From contig NZ_JACSDI010000002.1 in assembly GCF_022410515.1 (NCBI RefSeq), positions 248,001-312,000 of the forward strand: a stretch of 64,000 nucleotides of DNA, read 5' to 3'. Below the pieces are notes generated by a model. That model saw nothing but the letters and a program-made list of their open reading frames with translations. It searched no databases and had not been told where the DNA came from. Positions 17,801-27,666 of the stretch are shown piece by piece (positions within the stretch are counted from its first letter, which is position 1; every line of letters begins with the position of its first letter). The position numbers and the translations under genes are program-made. This DNA comes from Shewanella cutis. Lineage in GTDB: Bacteria; Pseudomonadota; Gammaproteobacteria; Enterobacterales; Shewanellaceae.

Positions 17801-19740
17801 TTTTGCCACACTTGTGACAGTGCAGTTTGGAATCTGTCTTGGCTATCAGCGATATTGTCGGTGTTGACAACTTTCACTGTCATTAAGAAGTCTAAAATCC
17901 AGAAGGTTGAGCCGTCTGCGGTGGTGACTTCATAAGGGCGTTCGTTGATCACGCGCAAACCAAAGTTTTCGAGCATTGGCAGCACGTCAGAAAGATGTAT
18001 TGGCTCATCTTTGTGGAACAGTTTTAAACGTACTTTATTGTCATTCAGCGCAGCTTCCTGCGGTTGATAGAACAACATACCCAGTTTGTGTTCGTCGTCT
18101 AAGGCTTCGAGCTGTTGCATATCCACAACGGCGGAGCTTGGCAGCACATCTTCTTTATAACTTTGTTCGAAGGCGTTAGCGTAACGCTTCATCAGATGAG
18201 TACCGGCTTCTTCACCTAAGGCGTTGTTTAGCGCAGTATTTAACTTATCTTCCCAAGAACGTGCCGCTTCTATTAAGTTGTTCTCTATGGCAGCCACATC
18301 TACATCCATATTATTGTTATCAACTTTGACAATGTAGTGAGTACGGGCAAGGGTCGACTCGGAGAAATATGTCGTAAACTCTACATCTTCTTTACTGTTG
18401 AAATGTTGAGCCAGAATACGTTGGGTATCTTGGCGAAGCTTAGTGTTGTAACGATCTTTAGATACATACACTAAACAGGATAAGAAACGACCGAAACCGT
18501 CTTTGCGAACAAAGAGCTTCAGTTTATCCCTGTCTTGCATCTCGAGCACACCGTGCGCTGTGTGTGCTAAATCATCCACATTAGCTTGGATTAGCTCGTC
18601 GCGCGGTAAGTTTTCGAGAATGTTCAGTAGGGCTTTATAGTCGTGAGATCGAGGTGTTAAACCTGAGCGGTCTAATACACGCTGGACTTTTTCGTTCAAC
18701 AGCGGAATTTCACGCGGGCTACGGTTATACACAGTTGAGGCGTATAAACCGATAAATCTGTCTTCACCGATCACATTGCCTTTCTTGTCAAAACGTTTAA
18801 TACCGATATAGTCGACATAGGCTGGACGGTGCACGCGGCTCTTGGCACTGCTCTTCGTCAGGATCAATAAACTGTGGTCTAAGGCTTCTTTACGGGCACT
18901 GTCAGAGAAGCTTGATAATAACAAACCTTGCTCCGGTTGAGTCTTATGGTGTTTGTTCATTAAACCTAAGCTAGAGGCGATATTCGGTACGAGCTCAACA
19001 TCGCCTTCAACACGTTTTAAATCGTATTGACGGTAACCCAGTAAAGTAAAATGATGATTATTAAGATAAGTGAGGAAGCTAATCGCTTCTTCTAACTCTT
19101 GCTTCTCACCGGGAAATGGACGTTTAGGTAACTCTTTAATGGTCTCGCTCAACTTAGCTGACATCGCCCCCCAATCGTTGACTGATGCGGCAACATCAGC
19201 AAGCACAGATTGGATTTCGCGCTCAAGGGTTTTGATGTCCGCAGTGCTGCTTTGGCGATCGATTTCAATCAAGAAAACCGCAACATGTTCAGTGCTGTCA
19301 GGGCTTTGGTTCAGATAAGTTACTTTAGTCACTTCTTGCGCTGAACGCTCAATCGCCAGCGGAGTATGTAACATCACATGAGCCGTAATACCCATACGAT
19401 TCAAGGCCATACCAACAGAATCTACCAAGAATGGCATGTCAGGTTGGATTACTTCAATGATCGAATGGGTTGATTGCCAGCCATGTTTTGACTGACTTGG
19501 ATTGAATACTCTAAGGTGAGTCTCCCCTTTCGGGGTTTTGTTCAGTGCATTCCATAAACTGAGAACGGCACCGTACAGATCGCTGTCATTACGCGCATTG
19601 AGGTCGTCTTTCGACATGTGGGCATAAAGGCAGGTCGCGAACTGTTCAACTTGCTTGGCTTGTGAATTAGGGACTTTAGCGTGAATTAAACTGACTACAT
19701 TTTCAAGTAGTACTGAAGGCATTGCATCTTTCAAGGCCAT
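14896..19740 (-). CDS. gdhB: Large NAD-specific glutamate dehydrogenase (GDH-180 class)
   Basis: A 1614-residue enzyme that deaminates glutamate to 2-oxoglutarate with NAD. The size matches the 180-kDa class known from Streptomyces and Pseudomonas. The N-terminal half (to about residue 700) is the family-specific regulatory region with ACT-like segments. The catalytic domain lies around 720-1230: [22 protein letters not shown] is split by the family's conserved ARGGLRWSD, the catalytic lysine is in [10 protein letters not shown] near residue 846, and [11 protein letters not shown] and [12 protein letters not shown] follow. A helical C-terminal region completes it. It is a single gene with its own terminator. 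The gene symbol follows Pseudomonas usage. Confidence 0.95.
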   Translation of the reverse strand: MALKDAMPSVLLENVVSLIHAKVPNSQAKQVEQFATCLYAHMSKDDLNARNDSDLYGAVLSLWNALNKTPKGETHLRVFNPSQSKHGWQSTHSIIEVIQPDMPFLVDSVGMALNRMGITAHVMLHTPLAIERSAQEVTKVTYLNQSPDSTEHVAVFLIEIDRQSSTADIKTLEREIQSVLADVAASVNDWGAMSAKLSETIKELPKRPFPGEKQELEEAISFLTYLNNHHFTLLGYRQYDLKRVEGDVELVPNIASSLGLMNKHHKTQPEQGLLLSSFSDSARKEALDHSLLILTKSSAKSRVHRPAYVDYIGIKRFDKKGNVIGEDRFIGLYASTVYNRSPREIPLLNEKVQRVLDRSGLTPRSHDYKALLNILENLPRDELIQANVDDLAHTAHGVLEMQDRDKLKLFVRKDGFGRFLSCLVYVSKDRYNTKLRQDTQRILAQHFNSKEDVEFTTYFSESTLARTHYIVKVDNNNMDVDVAAIENNLIEAARSWEDKLNTALNNALGEEAGTHLMKRYANAFEQSYKEDVLPSSAVVDMQQLEALDDEHKLGMLFYQPQEAALNDNKVRLKLFHKDEPIHLSDVLPMLENFGLRVINERPYEVTTADGSTFWILDFLMTVKVVNTDNIADSQDRFQTALSQVWQKKLEDDGFNRIILASGLTGREVSVLRAYAKYMRQIDATFSQAYIEETFGRYPQIADLLVKMFIRKFNPKLKTRTLGKFMEQINLRLDEVSSLDDDRIIRRYLDLINATLRTNFYQLDAKGESKSYISFKFMPSLIPEMPRPLPKFEIFVYSPRVEGVHLRYGKVARGGLRWSDRREDFRTEVLGLVKAQQVKNTVIVPVGAKGGFVCKQLPTEGGREAFFTEGQECYRIFIRALLDITDNILNGEIVHPVDVVRHDEDDPYLVVAADKGTATFSDIANSISLEYHFWLGDAFASGGSNGYDHKKMGITAKGGWESVKRHFREVGIDCQTTDFTCLGIGDMAGDVFGNGMLLSKHTKLVAAFNHMHIFIDPNPDAAASYEERARLFALPRSSWEDYNSKLISKGGGVFLRSSKSIPLSAEMKQMLGTEKTSMTPTEMMKELLKMPVDLIWNGGIGTYVKSSRETNAEVGDRANDALRVNGRELRAKIVGEGGNLGCTQLGRIEYAANGGRINTDFVDNVGGVDCSDNEVNIKILLNAMVTEGELTLKQRNRLLEEMTEEVGEIVLQDCKDQTRTISVTQVRGAEQLKEQIRFIQYLEKEGKLDRALEFLPSEEELTERLANGRALTRPELSVLVAYAKMVLKEQLLTPEITEDTLLSQLLIAYFPKKLQELYSARMATHPLRGEIIATSLANELVNDMGLNFVQRMQDETGASVADAAICYTMAREVFGLAELTKSITDLNGIVPAVVQGEMLHQLRRNMRRACRWFLRHRNRSWSIEQTVAFFKPVFEQLKANVHSYLAEEEAAGIQAEINALIKENVPQDVASTVANMSTLFSTLDIAQIAQAEEKTVALVAETYFKLGARVELHWFLEQISAQPVTNHWQALARAAFREELDWQQRALTSVVLRTCSATCNAQSVISLWIETNQALLERWFHMLADFKTSQNHEFAKFSVALRELNLLILHCEGQK

Positions 19741-19969
19741 GTTGCTGTTTCCTTAAGCGTCTATGGCAGCGCTTTTTTTCATTATTTGGATGCTTCGGCT
19801 TAACAATCTGAGAAAAGCGAGTGTGATCTAGATCGTCGCGCGAAGTTTATTACTAAATCCTCTGTATTTCGAGGAAAATTTTAGTGGTACATCCTCTTGA
19901 AATCCAGTCGCCGCGGGATTAAAGCGCAAACAATGACCAAACAATCGTAAAAACAGACTAACTATGCAA

Positions 19970-20001
19970 AAAAAAAATGGGGAGTTAAACTCCCCATTTC
20001 A
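19970..20001 (-). terminator. Intrinsic terminator of the MMPL/DUF1329/DUF1302 operon
   Basis: AAATGGGGAGTT and its complement AACTCCCCATTT form a 12-bp stem (19975-19999), followed on the minus strand by nine Ts. It lies just after the transporter stop at 20007. Confidence 0.93.
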
Positions 20002-20006
20002 AGGTA

Positions 20007-22322
20007 TTACTTAGGTTGTCGCCAGAATACCGCCGCCAATGCTGGCAGGATAATTATGGCACCCAACATATTTACCAAAAACATGAAGGTGAGCAGGATC
20101 CCCATATCCATTTGGAATTTAAGCGCCGAGAAAAACCAAGTGCTTACCCCGATTGCCAGCGTCAAACCGGTAAAAATCACCGCACTTCCCCGCTCAACCA
20201 ACGCTTCGTAGTAAGCCTGCTGTACTGGCATACCATTTGATAACTTAGACGACATGGTCGACAGGATATAAATACCATAGTCAACCCCAATGCCCACACC
20301 CAGAGCAATAACGGGTAAAGTACTGACAGCTAAGCCAATATTAAGCATTGTCATCAAGGCCTGTGCCAGTGTCGATACCACATAGAGTGGAATGATAACC
20401 GCAACCGTGGCCTTGAAAGATTTGAAGCTGATTAAACACAGCACAAATACCGCGCCATACACATAGATCATCATAGGTAATTGCGCTTCGGCTACGGCTT
20501 CATTCGTTGCCGCCATCACACCAACAGGACCCGATGCCAGTTTAAATTGCAGCTTATCATTATCCATTTTTGCAGCGACAGCTTTGACCTTAGCGACCAC
20601 TGTTTCTATGGTTTCGGCCTTGTGATCTTTCATAAACAGATACACTGGCATCACTGAACAATCGCCATTTAATAAACCTGAAGTCGTGGGAATTTGACCA
20701 ATAGCCTGTACTAAACTCGCCGTTGTACGCGGTAGCACTTCCCACCTTGGATTGCCTTCGTTAAAGCCAGCGTTCACTTTTTTTGCCACCGAAGCCAAAC
20801 TGACAGTTGATTCAACACCAGGAGTATTACGCACTAGCCATTCAAACTCATCAATTTGAGTCAACACATCGTGATAAGTACAGGCTTCAGGGCTGGCTTC
20901 AACAATCACAGTCATCACATCCGTGGTGATAGAGAAATGATCTGTAATAAAGAAAGTGTCCAAGTTGTAGCGAGAATCCTGATGTAAAGCAGGCGCCCCA
21001 GCTTGCAAATCGCCAATTTTCATCTGGTTTGCCTTTTCTAACCCAGCAAAATACGAGGCAATAGTCGCTATAATCACCACGATCGCGTATTTAGGGGTGG
21101 CAAATTTTGCCAGATAGCGCCAAATCGCCTCGGCACGCACTTCATCCGATGTTGGTTGACCTTGTGGTGGAACGTTAATCTCGGTAAAGGAAATCACTAA
21201 CGGTAAGAGGATAAGGTTGGTGAGAATAATCACACCTACACCCAAGGATGCCGAAATCGCCAGCTCACGAATAATCCCAATATCAATGAATAATAGCGTA
21301 ATAAAACCAACAGTATCAGAGAGTAATGCCACACCACCTGGCACAAGTAAGCTACGAAACGCTGAAGCTGATGCAGCTTTAGTGGATTGCCCGTCCATCA
21401 CCCGGCGCTTTACGGCATTAATGATCTGCACGCCGTGACTCACCCCAATCGCAAATACGAGGAAAGGCACCAAAATCGACATTGGATCGAGACCGAAACC
21501 AATTACCGTCAATAAACCGAGCTGCCAGATCACCGCAGTTAAGCTACAGATTAAGGGTAATAGCGTCAGAATAATCGATTTAGAGAACAGATAAACCATC
21601 GCCGCCGTAACTAAAATGGCTATCACGAAAAACAGTAATACACCTTTGGCACCATCGGCTACATCACCTGCCATCTTGGCAAAGCCGATAATATGAATTT
21701 TCACTTTATCGGTTTCATATTTGCCACGCAGTTCTTTTTCAAGTTGGGCAGCAAAGGCAATGGTATCTAAGGGTTTACCCGTTTGTGGATCAAAATCCAT
21801 TAACTGGGCAGATACCATAGCAGCACTGTAGTCGTTAGCGATTAATCGGCCAACAATCCCTGCTTTTTCAATGTTATCTCGAACCGTATTTAAGCCCGTT
21901 TCTGTGGTAGCAAAATCAGCGGGGATCACAGGACCGCCAGCAAAACCATCCTCTACAACCTCGGTAAAACGGGTCGAAGGAGAAAACAGCGATTTCACCT
22001 GAGAACGATCAACACCGGGAATAAAAAACAGCTGATCATGGACGTTTTTAAGGGTATCAAAATAATTAGGATTAAAAATATTACCGCTGGTGTCTTCAAC
22101 CGCCACCATAATGCTATTTGCGCCCCCAAAATCCTTTTGGTGTTTGAGGTAAGTTTGCATATAGCTATGATTGAGTGGAATATTTTTAATAAATGCCGCA
22201 TCCATTTTTAATTGGCTGGCTTGGTATCCCAAAAAAAACGTGACCAAAATGAAAATGCTTACCACCCAAGCACGGTTGCGGAACAAAAATGACTCAAATC
22301 CGTTGACCAGTTTTTCTAACAT
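20007..22322 (-). CDS. MMPL/RND-family transporter
   Basis: A 771-residue inner-membrane protein of the RND superfamily, in the MMPL/HpnN-like branch. It has the duplicated layout: TM1 near residue 17, a large periplasmic loop (about 45-225), a TM cluster (about 228-395), a second TM and loop, and a final cluster (about 625-765). The second half has the proton-relay-type motif GVGIGVDYGIYILS; the equivalent place in the first half reads AIGVSHGVQII, without the aspartate. It is the last gene of an operon with YCF48-like, DUF1329 and DUF1302 proteins, suggesting export or import of a lipid-like compound. The cargo is unknown. Confidence 0.88.
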   Translation of the reverse strand: MLEKLVNGFESFLFRNRAWVVSIFILVTFFLGYQASQLKMDAAFIKNIPLNHSYMQTYLKHQKDFGGANSIMVAVEDTSGNIFNPNYFDTLKNVHDQLFFIPGVDRSQVKSLFSPSTRFTEVVEDGFAGGPVIPADFATTETGLNTVRDNIEKAGIVGRLIANDYSAAMVSAQLMDFDPQTGKPLDTIAFAAQLEKELRGKYETDKVKIHIIGFAKMAGDVADGAKGVLLFFVIAILVTAAMVYLFSKSIILTLLPLICSLTAVIWQLGLLTVIGFGLDPMSILVPFLVFAIGVSHGVQIINAVKRRVMDGQSTKAASASAFRSLLVPGGVALLSDTVGFITLLFIDIGIIRELAISASLGVGVIILTNLILLPLVISFTEINVPPQGQPTSDEVRAEAIWRYLAKFATPKYAIVVIIATIASYFAGLEKANQMKIGDLQAGAPALHQDSRYNLDTFFITDHFSITTDVMTVIVEASPEACTYHDVLTQIDEFEWLVRNTPGVESTVSLASVAKKVNAGFNEGNPRWEVLPRTTASLVQAIGQIPTTSGLLNGDCSVMPVYLFMKDHKAETIETVVAKVKAVAAKMDNDKLQFKLASGPVGVMAATNEAVAEAQLPMMIYVYGAVFVLCLISFKSFKATVAVIIPLYVVSTLAQALMTMLNIGLAVSTLPVIALGVGIGVDYGIYILSTMSSKLSNGMPVQQAYYEALVERGSAVIFTGLTLAIGVSTWFFSALKFQMDMGILLTFMFLVNMLGAIIILPALAAVFWRQPK

Positions 22323-22353
22323 CTTATCGGCCCTGTTATTGTTGTTTTATAAT

Positions 22354-23364
22354 TTATGGCTTAAGTGTGAGTAGCCCTTGGCTACCCGATAACCACACAT
22401 TCCCTTGGTTATCTTTTGCAATTGAAACTAAGTTTTCCCCTTGGCGACGAGTCACAATACTCGAACTATCATCCTGATTTAACTGGATAACAATGCCGGC
22501 ATTACCTACAAGATATAGGCTAGTCTCTGAGGCTGCCATGACCCCGTTGATAGATGATTTAACGGGCATATCAATCTCATCCCATTGGGCAAGGCTCAAA
22601 TCTGCCTTAAAGACGTGCCCTCTTAGTCCCATCACGTAAACCGCGTCCTGCAGCTGAATGGCATTAAACATAGAGCCATCATAATCGAACCCCGTGCGGG
22701 TAAAGTTTTGGCCTTTGTCTGCCGACATAGCCACTAAACCAAGCTCTCCCACCAATAATAGGCGTCCATCCTTAAGCGCTATCATCCGATTAAAATGTGG
22801 CAATAAAGATGCTCGCTCAGTGAGGTAGGCCGCTTGATCGCTGTTTTTTAATTCAGCGAGGTAGGAGACGTCCTCTTCGGCAAGCAGCTCTTCATGGAAT
22901 TCCTCTGTCCAATTTGCGCCGCCATCGCGGGTGCGATAAAAGAGTCCGTAGGCGCCTATCGCCATACCTTCTTGCTCATTTAAAAACAACACATCAAGGA
23001 AAGGCTTTTCGATTTCAGTAGACTGCATTTGTAACGACCAAGTCTGGCCGCCATCTTGGGTATGCAAAATAGTGGCATCGTGCCCAACAGCCCAACCGAG
23101 TTTTTCATTTAAAAAGAAAACCTTTGTTAACTGAACGGAAGTCGGTGTAGGGACTTGTTGCCATTTGTCATTTAGCACTAACACATGGCCTCGCTCACCA
23201 ACAGCAACTAACTGCTTGCCAGCATGGGCAATATCTAACACTAAAGAAGATGCTGCCAGAGGCTGAATTTGCGGGAAACGCTCTGACTGTGCAGAAAACG
23301 AAGGGGAAGAAAATAAACAACCAACACTTATCGCAGCGACACATTGAAGGATGCGAAACGACAT
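22354..23364 (-). CDS. YCF48-related periplasmic beta-propeller protein
   Basis: A 336-residue exported protein; the signal peptide ends around FSA near residue 25. It contains repeated propeller blades typical of the YCF48/HCF136 family: LNEKLGWAVGHDATILHTQDGGQTW, of which the GxDGxxW-like ends (TQDGGQTW, TRDGGANW, SADKGQNF) recur. In cyanobacteria the family assists photosystem II assembly; in heterotrophs it appears beside MMPL transporters and probably acts as a binding or assembly factor. It lies 31 bases before the transporter gene on the same strand. Confidence 0.87.
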   Translation of the reverse strand: MSFRILQCVAAISVGCLFSSPSFSAQSERFPQIQPLAASSLVLDIAHAGKQLVAVGERGHVLVLNDKWQQVPTPTSVQLTKVFFLNEKLGWAVGHDATILHTQDGGQTWSLQMQSTEIEKPFLDVLFLNEQEGMAIGAYGLFYRTRDGGANWTEEFHEELLAEEDVSYLAELKNSDQAAYLTERASLLPHFNRMIALKDGRLLLVGELGLVAMSADKGQNFTRTGFDYDGSMFNAIQLQDAVYVMGLRGHVFKADLSLAQWDEIDMPVKSSINGVMAASETSLYLVGNAGIVIQLNQDDSSSIVTRRQGENLVSIAKDNQGNVWLSGSQGLLTLKP

Positions 23365-23384
23365 ACAAACTTCCTTAAACTAAT

Positions 23385-23407
23385 GAGGGGCGCTTAGCGC
23401 CCCTTTT
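23385..23407. other. Intercistronic hairpin in the DUF1302 operon
   Basis: AGGGGCGC and its complement GCGCCCCT form a stem of 8-9 bp around a short loop between the DUF1329 and YCF48-like genes. The minus strand has no T tract after it, so it is more likely an mRNA stability or processing hairpin than a terminator. Confidence 0.6.
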
Positions 23408-23418
23408 ACCGTGGCTGA

Positions 23419-24783
23419 TTAACGGATACCTTCGCGACGCAGCGCATCTGGGGTAAAGTTTGCTTCACTCAGTTTGGCATCAAAGTTATACATGCCGCTC
23501 TGGTTGTCTAACCCCATGGCCAAGTAACGACGTGACTGCAGATCGTGGAACACTTCTAAGGTATCCCACTGCGCGGGAACTTCGTAATAGTTCAAACCAT
23601 GGGCAACCGCCACACGGTAAAGTTCATCACGGTTGTCGTACAGATCGGCGATCGATACTTGCCATGAGTCTTCGTCAAGATACATCACGCGAGTTTTGTA
23701 GATATGGCGCATACCGTCTTTCAGTGTCGCCTTTACTTCCCATACGCGGTGTTTTTCCCAACGGACAAACTCAGGATTAATATGACCGGGTTTTAAAATC
23801 TGATCATATTTCAGCTTATCTGAATGCAATTTGTAATCGTTGTAAGGAATATAGATTTCTTTCTTGCCCACAAGCTCCCAGTTATAACGCACGGGTGAAC
23901 CGTTAAACATGTCGAAATCGTCCGTAGTGCGCAGACCATCGGATACAGTGCCCGGTGTATCAAACGCAACGTTTGGTGCCTTACGAACACGACGCTGGCC
24001 AGTGTTATAGGTCCATGCTTGGCGCGGTAACGCTTCTTGGTCCATGGTTTCTTTCACTAGTAGTGCTGTTCCTGCAAGGCGCGCGGGTTGAGTGACGACC
24101 TGTTTGAAGTAGAATAAGGTGTTACTGGCTTTTAACTGATCGAGGGTGATCTCTGGACGAGAATACTCGAAGCGAATTTCCTCTGCCGTTTCAACTAAGG
24201 TGTAGCTACCATCGGCCGTTGGTGCCGCTTGGCTACGCGAGGTTTCCACATCCACACCACGGAAGCGTAGAATATGGTTCCAAATCGCTTCTAGGCCATT
24301 AGCAGGGATCGGGAATGGAATACCAATTGATGCCCCTGAAATCCCATTACCTTGTGCCACCAGTTCAGCACGGGTTGCATTGGCTTTAGTCGCATCGTAG
24401 ACAAATTGCGGCACTGACGCGCTGCGGCGCGTTTTGTACACATTCATCTTGTAAGTATCAGGATAAAGCTCAAACAATTTCATCTGACCTGGTGTCAAAT
24501 AATCTTTATATTGGGCTTTATTTGCATTGGTAATAGTGAATTCAATTTTATCCTCGGGGAAAGGATCAGGATGATGCATTCCCTTTGTGTAACCCGCTAC
24601 AGGCTTAGTAATACCACCATCCCATGCCGGAATTGAACCATCAGCATTACCTGCTTTTTCTGCACCTAATGGGGTTAATTCGTTACCCAGTTTTGCGGCT
24701 TCTGCTTCAGAGACTTTCGCCATCGTTGCTGGTGCTACAAGTGCCATAATCACCGCACTTGCCAATATCGACAGTTTCTTCAT
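23419..24783 (-). CDS. DUF1329 periplasmic protein (LolB-like fold family)
   Basis: A 454-residue protein with a Sec signal peptide (MKKLSILASAVIMALVAPAT, cleavage near AMA at 22). The mature start (LGNELTPLGAEKAGNADGSIP) is split by the family's conserved TPLGAEKAGNADG and IPAWDGG motifs, diagnostic of DUF1329. The family is thought to adopt a lipoprotein-carrier (LolA/LolB-like) fold, which would suit moving a hydrophobic molecule through the periplasm; that is inference. It lies 12 bases after the DUF1302 gene, so the two are co-transcribed. Confidence 0.9.
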   Translation of the reverse strand: MKKLSILASAVIMALVAPATMAKVSEAEAAKLGNELTPLGAEKAGNADGSIPAWDGGITKPVAGYTKGMHHPDPFPEDKIEFTITNANKAQYKDYLTPGQMKLFELYPDTYKMNVYKTRRSASVPQFVYDATKANATRAELVAQGNGISGASIGIPFPIPANGLEAIWNHILRFRGVDVETSRSQAAPTADGSYTLVETAEEIRFEYSRPEITLDQLKASNTLFYFKQVVTQPARLAGTALLVKETMDQEALPRQAWTYNTGQRRVRKAPNVAFDTPGTVSDGLRTTDDFDMFNGSPVRYNWELVGKKEIYIPYNDYKLHSDKLKYDQILKPGHINPEFVRWEKHRVWEVKATLKDGMRHIYKTRVMYLDEDSWQVSIADLYDNRDELYRVAVAHGLNYYEVPAQWDTLEVFHDLQSRRYLAMGLDNQSGMYNFDAKLSEANFTPDALRREGIR

Positions 24784-24795
24784 TGTTATAGTCCT

Positions 24796-26838
24796 TTAGA
24801 TCGAATACTTGATATTGAATGAAATATAATCACGATCTGACATCGCGTTGGTTGTTCCTACACCGCCAAAGAAGTTGTTGTAGGATAAGTCTGCACCCCA
24901 ACGGTTTTGGTATTCGAAATTAACACCTAAAGCCACTGACTTACGTCCTTCGGTAAAGAGGAACATAGGATCAGGGGTAATACCATCAACGTCGTGTGAG
25001 AAGATCATTCGTGGAGACATGTTTACACCAGCAAACAAGTTATTGAACTCGCCTTTGGCCACTAAACGGTATCCCCACGCGAAATCTGTTGGGAATGGGT
25101 TAGTTTCAGGGCCATTATGCAGCGCTTGAATAATCCCTGGCATATCGGGATTACCGCCAGAACGTGCAGTACCAGGACCATTGAGACGCAGTTCATCAAA
25201 GCCAGGCATATCATGGATCCACACCCCACCGACTTCAGCCAACATTGTCAAGTTATCCAGTCCCAGTGTTGGACCAAATAAGTGAGTGAACGTGGCTTGA
25301 GCCTGAGTAGTGTCGCGGCGGATAAAACCATCAACGGTTTCACCAGGTTTTACCCCATCAATTTGTGAAATACCGTTGAAATCTGGGCGAATACCCGCGT
25401 TAGCTAATTGTTGTGGCATACCCGCAAACAGCAGTTCTACGTCATCGATTTGCAACGGTTCATCTTGACGGTGGGCAATTTCAGCACCGACTGAGGTATC
25501 CCCCAGTGAAGTGTTAAAACTAAAGCCGTAGAGTTTAATATCTTCAGGATAAACAATTTGCGCCTTAGAGAAGCTTTTTAAGCTCAGCAGCAAGTCGCGA
25601 TTAATATCACCAGCATTTTGCCCAAGTACCGCTAAATCGGATAACAACGCACCTGTGCTAAAATCAGCTGCAGTACCGCTGATCAGCGGACGGCGGCTAT
25701 GGTAGTTCATAAAGTAGAAACCAAACTCGGTATCGCCCAATTCAGGCGCATAATAACCTAGCTTGATACCATATTGGCCATCATTACTCGGCTCTTGCTC
25801 ATCCTGCACTAAGGTCACTTTAGTTGGATACGCCAACGCCATCGCAACGAGCTGCGATGTTGGAATTGTCTGACCGCTGGCGATCATTCCTGCAAGACGT
25901 TGATATTCCTGCATCACAAAGTCTAAATTAATATCAGGGTTAGCGTTAAAACCTAACTGTGCGTTTTGGTTGTAACCACCAAACCCCGCAAAATCGTTAG
26001 TCGCAAAAATTGAACCGGGTGTTGGAACCCAAATTGGTTCCCAATCATATTGATAGAAAGCTTCTACCGATAAATTCTCCGTGATCCCTAAAGAGGCCCA
26101 AACCATACCCTGAGGTCTAAAGGCTTCTTTCAGTTCAGCGCCAGGAGCATTAAGAATGTTCAAATCAACGGGGTTAATCTCACCGATACCGTGGGCGATA
26201 AGGGTACTTTCACCCCAAGAGACGACTTGGTTACCCACACGGATAGACAGAGGATTTGCACCGTCATTCAAATCAAAATTCGCATAGATGAAGGCATCCA
26301 GCAGACGGATGTCCTTACATTGCACTTCTGAAGCACGGTTATCTTGGCAAGGATCGTACTCTTTCCCTGTTAACGGGTCATTGTAGTCAAAGTTTCCATC
26401 GTTTAATTTACGATCGTAGAAATACATGCCACGGGCAAATAAACCATAGTTTTCATACTTCAGAGACAGCTCATGTAATCCTTTAACGATCTCAGAAGTA
26501 GTATCACCTTGAGAATAAAGTAAATTACTTAAGTCGTTGTTGCTTGAATAGGAGCCAGGTTGCGCCCAAATCTCAGCAGAAGTGTATTTAGTATTGCCAA
26601 AAGCAGTATAATTTGACCAATCAAATTGTGGCTGGTTAACCTTACCGATTTGTCCATCCCAATCGCGCTCACCCACACGCCAACTGGCACCCGCGGTCCA
26701 AGTTGAGTCAAAAGAACCTTGCACCTCCCCCCAATCGAACGCAACCGCATTAACATTCGACACCATCAATAAACTCAATGCCGACGCCACCCCCAAAGCA
26801 AGCGCCGACTTGTTAAAACTTTTTTTAACAATTTTCAT
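24796..26838 (-). CDS. DUF1302 outer-membrane beta-barrel protein
   Basis: A 680-residue exported protein; the signal peptide ends around VNA near residue 32. The mature N-terminus (GSFDSTWTAGASWRVGERD) is the DUF1302 signature, and the chain ends in an alternating aromatic strand (YISFNIKYSI) typical of outer-membrane barrels. The sequence is rich in amphipathic strands, Asn, Gly and aromatic residues, with VGNQVVSWGES as a conserved DUF1302 motif. DUF1302/DUF1329 pairs occur beside genes for steroid, alkane or polyester use in other proteobacteria. It is the first gene of the operon. An AGAGC sits upstream of the ATG. Confidence 0.9.
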   Translation of the reverse strand: MKIVKKSFNKSALALGVASALSLLMVSNVNAVAFDWGEVQGSFDSTWTAGASWRVGERDWDGQIGKVNQPQFDWSNYTAFGNTKYTSAEIWAQPGSYSSNNDLSNLLYSQGDTTSEIVKGLHELSLKYENYGLFARGMYFYDRKLNDGNFDYNDPLTGKEYDPCQDNRASEVQCKDIRLLDAFIYANFDLNDGANPLSIRVGNQVVSWGESTLIAHGIGEINPVDLNILNAPGAELKEAFRPQGMVWASLGITENLSVEAFYQYDWEPIWVPTPGSIFATNDFAGFGGYNQNAQLGFNANPDINLDFVMQEYQRLAGMIASGQTIPTSQLVAMALAYPTKVTLVQDEQEPSNDGQYGIKLGYYAPELGDTEFGFYFMNYHSRRPLISGTAADFSTGALLSDLAVLGQNAGDINRDLLLSLKSFSKAQIVYPEDIKLYGFSFNTSLGDTSVGAEIAHRQDEPLQIDDVELLFAGMPQQLANAGIRPDFNGISQIDGVKPGETVDGFIRRDTTQAQATFTHLFGPTLGLDNLTMLAEVGGVWIHDMPGFDELRLNGPGTARSGGNPDMPGIIQALHNGPETNPFPTDFAWGYRLVAKGEFNNLFAGVNMSPRMIFSHDVDGITPDPMFLFTEGRKSVALGVNFEYQNRWGADLSYNNFFGGVGTTNAMSDRDYISFNIKYSI

Positions 26839-27176
26839 TTTAGCTCTCCGTACCCTGCTGGATTCTTTGTTCTTGGAATTACAACCAACATCTTGTTAGC
26901 TCACAGGTAACATCATTGTTACAGCAATTAATCCCTATGAGCAAGGCACAGTTAGAGAAAATTTTCCGAAGAATTAAGCACGTAGATACATTTATATCAT
27001 CTAGTACAAAGATAGGATTTAAATTAGAAAAGCAGAAGATAGGAATAAATGAAAAAAACAAGATAAAAAATCATATTTTTCATAAACATAATTACAAATA
27101 AAATAACATATTTTCTGGTTCGTAATTAGTCGACCGTTTAAAGTAATTGCTCTAAGTTAAAATCAACAATTTGTTT
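26839..27176. promoter_or_regulatory. AT-rich region upstream of the DUF1302 operon
   Basis: About 340 bases with low GC and no supported ORF, between the DUF1302 start and the DUF2835 gene stop. It must hold the promoter of the four-gene operon. Long A-rich stretches around 27020-27110 resemble an UP element or a silencer-bound region. No operator palindrome was clear. Confidence 0.5.
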
Positions 27177-27392
27177 CTACAATCGCTCTAACGACACAAA
27201 TTGCCCTTTATCATCAAGCACCAGTTTAAATTGCCCATGGATCCCGTTTTCAGTTAAAAAACGTCTAAAATGCCGCCCATTAATCCACAGTATCCGCCCT
27301 TGACGTTCACGAACTTCAACTTTATCAGCAAGCCCCTGATAGTAAGGTAAAAAATCTTGGTAACTAAGGGTTAACTTAAAATACAATTCCAT
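27177..27392 (-). CDS. DUF2835 family protein
   Basis: A 71-residue protein starting MELYFKLTLSYQDF. The pattern YYFxLxIsYxEFLxYYxG, the RxFLxxxGIHGxF core and the C-terminal SLERL match DUF2835, a small gammaproteobacterial family of unknown function. I choose the ATG at 27392; the longer frame from 27440 adds 16 residues not seen in the family. It follows pepN on the same strand, separated by a repeat-rich gap. Confidence 0.8.
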   Translation of the reverse strand: MELYFKLTLSYQDFLPYYQGLADKVEVRERQGRILWINGRHFRRFLTENGIHGQFKLVLDDKGQFVSLERL

Positions 27393-27519
27393 ACTGATAA
27401 GGGCAGCAAAGTGCGGCCCTCCTCCTCTAATTAACCTCAACTCGGGGTAACGAGTGTCGAAAACCTAAATTTAATAAACTAAATCAATGCTATAAATGAT
27501 TATTTTGAAAAGAAAAATC

Positions 27520-27650
27520 TATTATCTGGCTGAATGCGCAGATTTTTGCGCATATCAAGGCGCTCTGTCGTATGCCATAGCGAGCTATGGTTAGACAGAG
27601 CAACGCAGAGAGGCCCGAAAAGATGCATATTCTGCGGCTCTGCTTATCTC
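27520..27650. repeat. Structured intergenic repeat after pepN
   Basis: A GC-richer island in AT-rich surroundings. Its core is an interrupted long stem: GCTCTGTC (27562-27569) with GACAGAGC (27594-27601) enclosing CCATAGC (27575-27581) with GCTATGG (27584-27590). Flanking short inverted pairs include GCGCA/TGCGC and GCAGAG/CTCTGC. It resembles REP- or MITE-type dispersed repeats; whether it is repeated in the genome cannot be seen here. It could also terminate pepN. Confidence 0.6.
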
Positions 27651-27666
27651 GAGCTCAGGTTAATTA

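Noticed and set aside
26916-27101. A 61-residue plus-strand ORF upstream of the DUF1302 operon
   Set aside because: Lysine- and isoleucine-rich product of AT-rich DNA, without a Shine-Dalgarno or a family match. Most likely chance.
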